This document shows, piece after piece, positions 52,930-59,453 of a DNA stretch of 64,000 nt (positions are counted from its first letter, which is position 1; the number at the start of each line of letters is the position of its first letter). The stretch lies in the NCBI RefSeq assembly GCF_000829455.1, contig NZ_JXAK01000021.1:35077-99076 (forward strand). The letters are read 5' to 3'. The stretch is from Gordoniibacillus kamchatkensis. GTDB lineage: Bacteria > Bacillota > Bacilli > Paenibacillales > NBRC-103111. Under the pieces are notes generated by a model. The model did no database searches and was not told the origin of the DNA. It saw only the letters and a program-made list of their open reading frames with translations. Both the position numbers and the translations under genes were made by a program.

Positions 52930-54024
52930 TTGAAGCTGTCAGGGGCGCAAATTTTTTGGATTGTCGCTACGATTGAAGTCGTAATGGGGACCTGGCTAAC
53001 GATAACGCCGGCGATTCAGACATCCCAACAAGATGCTTGGATTTCTATGCTGATTGCAGGCGTTACGGCTGTGGCTTTATCTTTCTTTTATGCTCGTTTG
53101 AGCACTCTTCACCCGAACCAAACCTTGGTCCAATTTAGCAAAACTCTGCTCGGCAAATGGTTGGGCGGAGCCATTGTCTTCCCGTATTTCATTGTCTGGA
53201 TTACGCTGCCTGCCGCCTTGCTGCGATCATTCGGGGATTTTATCCATCTCGTTTTTCTCGACAGGACTCCCGTATCCATCATCATGATACTTCTCATAGG
53301 TTTATCGACTTATTTGACCTATAGCGGAGGGATTACGGGTATCGGACGATTTGCAGAAATAGCGGGTCCGTTTCTATATTTATCGCTTATTCTCAGTTTC
53401 GTTTTAAATGCAATCAATCTGAGATGGAATCACTTGCTGCCTGTCTTTTCCGAATCCGGATGGGTAACCATTTTTAAAGGATCTTTGATGCCGGCTTCTT
53501 ATCTTGCAGAATCGTTCACGTTATTGGTAATCGTATCTTTTATGAACAATCCGCGAAATGCACCTTCACAATCCATGCTCGGTGTAGGCATGGTCGCTCT
53601 TATGGTTTTTATCGCGACCTTCATGACGATACTTGTTTTTGGGCCGGATGTATCGTCCAAGCTAAGATTTCCTTTTTTTATGATGGTTAGATCCATCAAT
53701 ATCATGGAATTTATCCAAAACATCGATGTTTTCGTTATTTTTGTCTGGATTTTCGGTGTGTTTGCCAAATTAGCTTTATATTTGTTTATCGGCAGCTATG
53801 AAATGGCAGCTTGGTTAAACATAAAAAATTGGCGAAAAACCATTTGGGTAGGGGCAGCGGGAATTTTTATCCTTGCTTATCTGATTCCGAATCAAACCTT
53901 CATCGGCATTTACCCCATATATTGGATGTATATCCTCGTACCCGTTTGTGGTATCGGGATTCCTCTTTTATTATGGTCCGTAACGGTCATGAAAAAGAAA
54001 TTAGCGAAATCATCGGTGGAATAG
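52930..54024 (+). CDS. GerB-type germination receptor permease
   Basis: A protein of about 364 residues with ten hydrophobic helices, of the spore germination GerB / amino-acid-polyamine-like superfamily. The N-terminus KLSGAQIFWIVATIEVVMG is typical and places the start at the TTG at 52930, 11 bases after TAGGAG; the upstream in-frame TTG at 52918 abuts the ribosome site. The B subunit binds the germinant. It completes the A-C-B order of this operon. The gene ends next to broken DNA (truncated MalE-like gene), with no clear terminator. Confidence 0.88.
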   Translation: MKLSGAQIFWIVATIEVVMGTWLTITPAIQTSQQDAWISMLIAGVTAVALSFFYARLSTLHPNQTLVQFSKTLLGKWLGGAIVFPYFIVWITLPAALLRSFGDFIHLVFLDRTPVSIIMILLIGLSTYLTYSGGITGIGRFAEIAGPFLYLSLILSFVLNAINLRWNHLLPVFSESGWVTIFKGSLMPASYLAESFTLLVIVSFMNNPRNAPSQSMLGVGMVALMVFIATFMTILVFGPDVSSKLRFPFFMMVRSINIMEFIQNIDVFVIFVWIFGVFAKLALYLFIGSYEMAAWLNIKNWRKTIWVGAAGIFILAYLIPNQTFIGIYPIYWMYILVPVCGIGIPLLLWSVTVMKKKLAKSSVE

Positions 54025-54087
54025 AACCGTGCACGCCCATTCTCGGAGAAATAAAAATGAGCCTATCACGGAAATCTCCTGCCATAC

Positions 54088-54333
54088 TCACACGGCAAGC
54101 TTGTCGGCATTATCGTCAGGCCAAATCGTGAGCTCGTTCGGCTTCTGCGGCATATTGCTCTTTTTGGCATCATCCGTCGCTTTCGAATTCTCAGTCGGTT
54201 TTGCGCTTTCAGTTGCTGCGTTCGTTGCCGGCTTAGATGCATCTTTCTGCGTCGCTCCGCATCCAGACAAGCCTGTTGCGGCAATTGCAGAACACATGGC
54301 AAGCATTAGCATTTTCTTGTGCCTGGTAGACAT
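54088..54333 (-). pseudogene. Maltodextrin-binding lipoprotein, N-terminal remnant
   Basis: An 81-residue frame has a lipoprotein signal (MLMLAMCSAIAATGLSGCG), a long Thr/Ala/Lys linker and the start of a mature MalE-type domain (PNELTIWPDDNADKLAV), then a stop. Normal maltodextrin-binding proteins continue for about 350 residues. No continuation is found in other frames, so the gene was cut by recombination next to the germination operon rather than frameshifted. A ribosome site of AAGGATGGGG type is present upstream. Confidence 0.65.
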
Positions 54334-54437
54334 CGAGTGATCCCCATCCTTGTGTTTGGTATTGGTGGAAAGGCTGCTGTGCGTTTAGCGGCGATCCAAT
54401 GACCTTATCATAGAAAATTCGGGGGATTTCAAACTAC

Positions 54438-54471
54438 CAAGATCGTGACCTAAACAAACAAGATTGTGACC
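54438..54471. repeat. Direct repeat pair of 13 bases
   Basis: CAAGATCGTGACC and CAAGATTGTGACC lie 21 bases apart in a gene-less stretch between the truncated MalE-like gene and the IS element. Such spaced copies recall the multiple terminal repeats of some transposons, so this may be an end of a lost element. The rest of 54334-54605 shows nothing else. Confidence 0.45.
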
Positions 54472-54605
54472 ATATGGCGGCTACTGTAACAATAATTTGA
54501 GCCATTGCATTGACCTGCTTTTGATTGATCTTAGAAGGTTGTGGGTCACTCCTAAGAGAAATCCTCGACGGTGTTGTTGTTAACAGACATATGTAAAAAC
54601 AAACA

Positions 54606-54625
54606 GGAAGGGCTTCCGCCCTTCC
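54606..54625. terminator. Hairpin left of the IS element
   Basis: GGAAGGGC / GCCCTTCC with a TTCC loop, just outside the left inverted repeat of the IS1182-type element. No long T run follows on either strand. Confidence 0.4.
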
Positions 54626-54626
54626 C

Positions 54627-56189
54627 CAGATTGTCGAGAAACCCCGTCTTTGTTAAAGATGGGGTTTCTTCTTTATTTCAAGAAGTATCAAAATTTGAGC
54701 TCGGGGGTGGGATTAACCCCCTCTTTCTTGCCTCCACAGGTGGAGGGCAATCTTTTTCATGTTCTGTACCGCTGCGGTCATCAGCGCTTGTTCGCTGACG
54801 TTCCGTAATCCTCGCAAACGGCAATAGCGAAACCCGTGGAGCTCTTTGGCATCCGCGAAGCTTCGCTCAATGGTTTCTTTTCGTTAGCGATACAGCATTT
54901 TTCCAGACTTGCTTAGCCGATTCTCACGCACTCGTTCCTTGCTGTCTTCCCAAATGTGACGAGTGAGCACCTTTCGGCTATTCTGCGACCGTGTGCATTT
55001 ATGGAGCATCGGACACGTTCGGCAATGGTTGGAATCGGAGGCATATTGCCGGTAGCCATGCCGGTCCGTCGTCCGGTAAGCAAGTTCGTGCTTAGCAGGG
55101 CATACGTAAACGTTCCGCTCGCTATCATAGGTAAATTGCCCCTTATGAAACAGTCCCTGTGTTGGATGGAACCTTCGGTGTGCGATCACAGCAAAAATCT
55201 TGCGTTTCTGCAAACCTTTACAAATCGGCGTTGTTAGGTACCCCGAATCAAGGGCTACCGCTTCTACCTCAAAACCAAATCGCTTCATCTGGCGATCCAA
55301 ACGGGACAAATACGGAACCGAATCATGAACATTTCCGGGAGTGACATGAACATCGGTAATAATGTTGTACTTCATATCCACCGTACGGTGGTCCAGATAA
55401 AAGAAGCCCTCTGGCTTGCCGTCACGAATCATATAACCGCTCTCCGGATCCGTTGTGCTGACCTTGATTTCTTTTTCCCCGATCACGTCCTCTCTTGGTT
55501 TCAGTTCTTTTTTCCGCGTGCCTTCCGTTCTGCGTCTACCGCTGCATTCAGTTCCTCAATATACTCCTTCGTATTTTGCAATACGTACTCTTTGGTGTAT
55601 TTGTGTTTATTCGCATTAGCCTTTACATGAGTGGAGTCCGAAATCAGTACGCGGCCGCCGACCATTCGGTGCTGGATGGCCTGCAATACGATTTCATCGA
55701 AAATGTCCTGGAAGATCGTCGTATCGGCGAAGCGCTTGCGTCTGTTCCAGCTAATCGTAGTATGGTCGGGTACCCGGTCGGTGAGACTAAGTCCCAAAAA
55801 CCAACGATAGGCGAGATTGGTTTGAATTTCACGTTCGAGTTGACGTTCGGATCGAATGCCGTAGAGATAGCCAAGAAAGATCATCTTAAACAATTGGATC
55901 GGATCAATCGCCGGTCAGTCGTTATCTTCGCAGTATAGCGGCCGAACCTTTTCATCGATGAACGAGAAATCCATGTATTTGTCGACCTTGCGTAGCATGT
56001 GATCTTGAAAAACCAATTCCTCGAGCGAGACAAATTCGTAACTTTGCTGCTTATCCCGATTTGAACGTAACATAACGACACCTTCCGCACGTTTAGAGTT
56101 ACTTATATTATATTATATCACATTAACGCGGTGCCGTGATAAATATAATGAACAAAATGAAAGCTGTCGAGACTTTCTCGACAGCCTGA
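54627..56189 (-). mobile_element. IS1182-type insertion sequence, decayed
   Basis: About 1.56 kb bounded by imperfect terminal inverted repeats: CAGATTGTCGAGAAA at the left end (54627-54641) and TTTCTCGACAGCCTG at the right (56175-56189), matching at 13 of 15 positions. Inside is one transposase gene on the minus strand, now a pseudogene, and a terminator hairpin (GAAACCCC / GGGGTTTC, 54638-54668). No target-site duplication is visible. The right end lies 18 bases from the sigK stop codon at 56208. Confidence 0.75.
54713..56073 (-). pseudogene. IS1182-family transposase, disrupted
   Basis: The frame starts MLRSNRDKQQSYEFVSLEEL and includes the family segments DPIQLFKMIFLGYLYGIRSE and VPDHTTISWNRRKRF, then STTDPESGYMIRDGKPEGFF, CKGLQKRKIFAVIAHRRFHP and [20 protein letters not shown], ending LWRQERGG at 54713. 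Three lesions break it: a TGA at 55915-55917 in place of a sense codon before PAIDPIQ, a one-base loss in an A run at 55508-55513, and a TAA at 54884-54886 just before the [13 protein letters not shown] segment. DDE-type transposases of this family cut and paste the element; this copy cannot be active by itself. Confidence 0.85.
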
Positions 56190-56207
56190 AGAGGGGGTTC
56201 CCCCTCC
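56164..56207 (-). terminator. Tandem hairpins between the IS right end and the sigK piece
   Basis: GAGGGGG / CCCCCTC with a TT loop (56192-56207) begins at the base next to the sigK stop and probably terminates it. A second perfect ten-pair hairpin GCTGTCGAGA / TCTCGACAGC (56164-56186) is formed by the IS right end. Confidence 0.55.
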
Positions 56208-56580
56208 TCACCGTTTCGCCTTATAAAACTCATGGTACAGCTTCATCAGCGCCCGCTTCTCGATCCGCGACACGTAACTTCGCGAGATCCCCAGCTCTCG
56301 CGCGATCTCCCGCTGCGTCCGCTCCTCGCCGCCGGCCTCGAGCCCGAAGCGGCCAACAACGACTTCCCGCTCCCTTTCATCAAGAATATCGAGGTTCTTA
56401 TAGATTTTCGACCGTTCGATCTTGAGCTGTACCTTATCCACGACATCGTCGGCTTCCGAGCCGAGGATGTCAATTAACGTTATTTCATTCCCTTCCTTAT
56501 CGGTTCCGATCGGGTCGTGCAGCGACACGTCTTTGCGCGTTTTCTTGAGCGAGCGTAGGTGCATCAAGATCTCGATTCTA
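56208..56580 (-). pseudogene. sigK 3' part (SpoIIIC-like) at a junction with foreign DNA
   Basis: The minus strand encodes [20 protein letters not shown] to the sigma-K C-terminus FYKAKR: end of region 3 and region 4 with the helix-turn-helix [23 protein letters not shown] identity to the copy at 33.76-34.11 kb is high. Upstream of EILMHL the match stops near 56575-56580 and unrelated DNA begins (the frame reads [10 protein letters not shown] before it). In B. subtilis sigK is split by the skin prophage at about this codon into spoIVCB and spoIIIC, and is rejoined in the mother cell. This piece is therefore a candidate spoIIIC half of a skin-like element. Confidence 0.8.
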
Positions 56581-56591
56581 ATGTCATTAGA
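56577..56591. promoter_or_regulatory. Palindrome at the sigK junction, possible recombination site
   Basis: TCTAATGTCATTAGA, two perfect seven-base arms around a central T, begins at the point where sigK identity ends. Large serine recombinases such as SpoIVCA act on short imperfect inverted repeats around a small core, so this is a candidate attachment half-site. No recombinase gene is in the window. Confidence 0.4.
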
Positions 56592-56690
56592 GTGCCATGT
56601 CAATAATAAAGTGGATAAGCTATTATTACACGATATGAAAAAGATTCAAAGAAAATACGATAATAATTAATAAGGGGAAGGAGTGACGAA

Positions 56691-56909
56691 TTGAACCTTA
56701 AAACGAAAATACTCGGCGCGTCAATCGCGTTAATAATCGCCGGGGGCGGCGCTACTTTTGCGACAATTGATTTTCTAACGCCAGCGAAGGGCGCCGAAGA
56801 CGCCAAATACAGCGAAACCCAAACCGCGAAGTATAAGGACGGTTCAACGTTCGAATACGTCGTTAAGAAGCCTTATACAACGCAATCACAATCTAAAACC
56901 GAATATTAG
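56691..56909 (+). CDS. Small single-helix exported protein, unknown
   Basis: A 72-residue protein with a basic start, one hydrophobic helix (ILGASIALIIAGGGATFATI) and a charged C-terminal tail (KYKDGSTFEYVVKKPYTTQS). It is probably anchored or exported. The start is TTG at 56691 with GGAAGGAGTG five bases upstream. It overlaps the end of the CBO0543 gene, which is convergent. I do not recognise the family. It is the first gene beyond the sigK junction. Confidence 0.6.
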   Translation: MNLKTKILGASIALIIAGGGATFATIDFLTPAKGAEDAKYSETQTAKYKDGSTFEYVVKKPYTTQSQSKTEY

Positions 56910-57367
56910 TTCACGTATTGCTTTATCAGATTAAAATACAAGTATACCAAGACTAAAGGGACTAGATAGGAAACAAATGTTCCAATGATGTTCCATCCAT
57001 GCCCATATACAACCATACCAAATTTCAAATACACCCATTCCGCAAACGTTACTAGAAACGCATTTGCTACGATGAACCAATATGGATTGCAACGTATACG
57101 TGGAAAATTTGTAATAGCGATTATCATTAAACAGGCTTGGATTGGATATAACCCCAAATCGAACGGTAGGGCCGAGAACGATTTGTTCATTCTAGGCATT
57201 AAGCTCCACAATCCGAAGTGAAAACCAAATTGATTTATTGTAAAAGCAAGCATTGAGGAAAAAGGGAATATCAATATTAATATCTTTCGACCTTTTTTCA
57301 AAAGATAAGTGCCGCCGATTATCCAAGGCAACACAAATCCAAATAATACGTTTAGGAACATACTCAT
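56906..57367 (-). CDS. CBO0543-family membrane protein
   Basis: A 153-residue integral membrane protein with about five hydrophobic helices. Features such as NPYWFIVANAFLVTFAEWVYLKF (positions about 95-117) resemble CBO0543-family proteins of Bacillales, whose function is unknown. GGCAGGTG lies before the ATG. It is convergent with the small exported protein and divergent from the CopZ-like gene. Confidence 0.65.
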   Translation of the reverse strand: MSMFLNVLFGFVLPWIIGGTYLLKKGRKILILIFPFSSMLAFTINQFGFHFGLWSLMPRMNKSFSALPFDLGLYPIQACLMIIAITNFPRIRCNPYWFIVANAFLVTFAEWVYLKFGMVVYGHGWNIIGTFVSYLVPLVLVYLYFNLIKQYVN

Positions 57368-57508
57368 TCTTTACACCTGCCTTGATAACCATTTTTTCCA
57401 GACGAGCGTTACATTAGAACAACCACAAAGTTAGATTTTTAAACTCCTTGCAATGGTGAGTAACTTTTGTACAGTAGTATTATGAATAAGGAAAGGAAAG
57501 TACACTAC

Positions 57509-57946
57509 ATGGAAAACTGTTGCGTAACAAATCACAATAACATCTCGGAATCCTTTGTTTGTCCATCATGCAATAACAGCGGGAAACAAGTAGGCATCAT
57601 TACGCTTAAAAGCTTGCTTACTCCTACTGCTCTTGAACAGTTAAATCCAAATAACAATTATCGTTTTTGTTCAACATCGACGTGTGAAGTTGTCTATTTT
57701 GACCAAGTAGGCCAGTTCTTCAATACAGCGCAAATAAAAGTTTCGGTTTTTCAAAAAGACAGTAATGAAAATACGTCTGTTTGCTATTGTTTTAACTGGA
57801 CACGACAACGATTAACAGAAAGCGGAAAAACGGCAATTGATAGCATTTCATCACATGTCAAGGCTGGTCGTTGCGGTTGTGAAGTAAATAACCCGCAAGG
57901 GTCTTGTTGTTTGGGTAATGTAACGCAATTCGTTCGGAGTAAATAA
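57509..57946 (+). CDS. CopZ-like metallochaperone with N-terminal cysteine-rich zinc-binding domain
   Basis: A protein of about 145 residues rich in cysteines: CPSCNNSG near the start, FCSTSTCEVVYF in the middle, VCYCFNW, and GRCGCEVNNPQGSCCLGNV at the end. This is the pattern of the zinc- and [2Fe-2S]-binding domain found at the N-terminus of CopZ proteins and as stand-alone proteins beside mercury, arsenic or copper resistance genes. The C-terminal heavy-metal-associated domain is absent. No metal pump or regulator is nearby, so its partner is unknown. AAGGAAAG precedes the ATG of MENCC. Confidence 0.78.
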   Translation: MENCCVTNHNNISESFVCPSCNNSGKQVGIITLKSLLTPTALEQLNPNNNYRFCSTSTCEVVYFDQVGQFFNTAQIKVSVFQKDSNENTSVCYCFNWTRQRLTESGKTAIDSISSHVKAGRCGCEVNNPQGSCCLGNVTQFVRSK

Positions 57947-58097
57947 ATATCGTTGCCAATGCTTTTCCTTTTCATTTATAATAATTATTATTCAGTTTTA
58001 CCCGGCTCCCACCCGCGATATTGTGCGCGGAAGCAACGCCGGGAATGAAATTCCCCTTTCGGAAATTCCCAATCCCCATACTAAGAAGTGAAGACGT

Positions 58098-58127
58098 ACA
58101 AGCGCCATGTGGGGGCGCTTGTTTTTG
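58098..58127 (+). terminator. Rho-independent terminator
   Basis: ACAAGCGCC / GGCGCTTGT with a six-base loop, followed on the plus strand by TTTTGTTTT. It lies 150 bases after the CopZ-like gene and just before the Bro-N gene. Confidence 0.7.
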
Positions 58128-58170
58128 TTTTCACCGATTGATTGGAAACTTAAATCAGCCAAGGGTCGTA

Positions 58171-58506
58171 ATGAAGGACGGTGAACCTTGGTTCGTTGCT
58201 ACAGACGTATGCGACATTTTGGAAATAGGGGACGTTTCAAAAACTGTTTCGCGATTAGACCACGACGAAAAGCTGACCCGAACATTATTCGTATCAGGTC
58301 AAAATCGTGAAGTTTGGCTTATTAACGAATCCGAGCTTTATTCAATCATTCTAACGTCACGCAAACCCGAAGCCCGAACGTTTAAGCGTTGGGTAACTGG
58401 CGAGGTTATTCCTTCAATTCGTAAGCAAGCAGGATTCCGGAAACAAAAAAGGAACCCCGGAGGATTCCAACAGTATGACGCGCTATTGACGTTTATTCAT
58501 TTCTAG
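58171..58506 (+). CDS. Bro-N domain phage protein, short
   Basis: About 111 residues matching the BRO/antirepressor N-terminal domain: VMKDGEPWFVATDVCDILEI, SRLDHDEKL, EVWLINESELYSIILTSRKP and FKRWVTGEVIPSIRKQAG. Phage antirepressors usually have a second C-terminal domain (about 250 residues in total). Here the protein ends soon after Bro-N with RNPGGFQQYDALLTFIHF. The ATG at 58171 follows AAGGG. The normal first residues before VVMKDGE are missing and the terminator lies just upstream, so the gene may be truncated at both ends. It converges on the DUF6809 gene with a 14-base overlap. Confidence 0.7.
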   Translation: MKDGEPWFVATDVCDILEIGDVSKTVSRLDHDEKLTRTLFVSGQNREVWLINESELYSIILTSRKPEARTFKRWVTGEVIPSIRKQAGFRKQKRNPGGFQQYDALLTFIHF

Positions 58507-58834
58507 GACGAATAAGGTCGCCTTGCCCTTCGAACACTTCGAGCATTATTGACGCGCCGAGCTTAAAACCGTATGCAAATGACGCCGCGGTGTCCATGTC
58601 GTGCATTGAATGATGATAGTCCAACAATTCCACAAGCTTGTCGTAATCTTCTTGCGTCAATTTCGCTTTCCATTCAGCCATTAAATCGTTAATCTTTCCG
58701 CCTGTTTCGCGATAATTAGGGTCTTTCGAAACAATTCGCGCACTTGGGTAAAGATTATCGTTATACAGTTCTTCAATAATGCTAACCCTGCTTACCTTGC
58801 TTGCGTTGCTTGGCTTGCTTATTTTATTTGTCAC
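58493..58834 (-). CDS. DUF6809-family phage protein
   Basis: A 113-residue protein with the pattern IEELYNDNLYPSARIVSKDP, LTQEDYDKLVELLDYHHSMH and SFAYGFKLGASIMLEVFEG, matching the DUF6809 family found in Firmicute prophages and mobile elements. The function is unknown. Its ATG overlaps the stop of the upstream 69-residue gene by four bases, so they form a two-gene operon from the operator-promoter at 59087-59115. Confidence 0.7.
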   Translation of the reverse strand: MTNKISKPSNASKVSRVSIIEELYNDNLYPSARIVSKDPNYRETGGKINDLMAEWKAKLTQEDYDKLVELLDYHHSMHDMDTAASFAYGFKLGASIMLEVFEGQGDLIRPRNE

Positions 58835-59040
58835 ATTACGCCCGCCTTTCGTTCTTCTTCTCGTTCGTGCCGTATTCTCGCGTTCATAGCCGTTTTGAAC
58901 GTTACAAGCTGTTCAATGCGCGTACTTCGTTCGGCCCCCGCGCGTAACTCGGACGCCCGCCGAGCTTCTCGCGTATACCATACGATAAGGTCAACGATTG
59001 GCGTTGTTTCGACCGGAGGGAAACTAATTTCAACACTCAT
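58831..59040 (-). CDS. Small phage protein, unknown
   Basis: A 69-residue highly charged protein (IVDLIVWYTREARRASELRA and RIRHEREEERKAG) that is probably helical. I do not recognise the family. AAAGGGG lies before the ATG. It is the first gene of a leftward pair with DUF6809 and lies directly behind a promoter whose spacer carries the putative repressor site, so it is expected to be an early, repressed gene. Confidence 0.6.
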   Translation of the reverse strand: MSVEISFPPVETTPIVDLIVWYTREARRASELRAGAERSTRIEQLVTFKTAMNARIRHEREEERKAGVM

Positions 59041-59062
59041 AAGTCAAACCCCTTTCGTTATT

Positions 59063-59142
59063 GTTACGTTACAGCGTCACACAATCATTATATGACGTTA
59101 CAACGTAACACGCAACGATAAATTATCCAATCATGGTATACT
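59063..59142. promoter_or_regulatory. Divergent phage operator-promoter region
   Basis: The leftward promoter is TTGCGT (59110-59115), a 17-base spacer and TATAAT (59087-59092, minus strand). The spacer, TGACGTTACAACGTAAC on the plus strand (59093-59109), has an inverted copy GTTACGTTACAGCGTCA at 59063-59079, matching at 14 of 17 positions. The rightward gene has an extended -10 TGGTATACT (59134-59142). This layout suits control by the XRE protein encoded at 59172. Confidence 0.7.
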
Positions 59143-59171
59143 GATTCATATATCAAACGGGAGAATGGACA

Positions 59172-59378
59172 ATGAAAATAAAAGTAAGGTTACAGGAAAT
59201 ATTAGATGAACGGGGAATTTCTCAACGCCAATTAGCTCTAATGGTTAATATGCGCCCCGGAACCATAAACGCATTATGCAGAGGAACAACCGACAGGATT
59301 TACATAAGCACACTTGAAGACATATGTAGGGCGCTGAACATACATATACACGAATTGATTGATATGGAAGAAGCATAG
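59172..59378 (+). CDS. XRE/Cro-type phage regulator
   Basis: A 68-residue single helix-turn-helix domain (LQEILDERGISQRQLALMVN, MRPGTINALCRGTTDRI) ending in a short acidic tail, the size of Cro-like or minimal repressor proteins. GGGAG lies eight bases before the ATG. Divergent transcription from the DUF6809 pair across a region with a 17-base inverted repeat suggests it represses that promoter and perhaps its own. Confidence 0.85.
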   Translation: MKIKVRLQEILDERGISQRQLALMVNMRPGTINALCRGTTDRIYISTLEDICRALNIHIHELIDMEEA

Positions 59379-59385
59379 AGACGTT

Positions 59386-59445
59386 TGCAAAAAAAAAATG
59401 CCCCCGCCGCTTTCCGTTTACGATTTCAACGGTTAGCAGTCGGGG
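59386..59445 (-). terminator. Terminator of the portal operon
   Basis: On the minus strand CCCCCG and CGGGGG close a long imperfect stem with an inner CGTTGAAATCGTAAACG hairpin, followed by a run of ten T. It lies ten bases after the portal stop. Confidence 0.7.
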
Positions 59446-59453
59446 GTTCATCG

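Noticed and set aside
54438..54471. Two 13-mers 21 bases apart considered as a CRISPR remnant
   Set aside because: Only two copies, an eight-base gap and no cas genes; a transposon-end origin is more likely.
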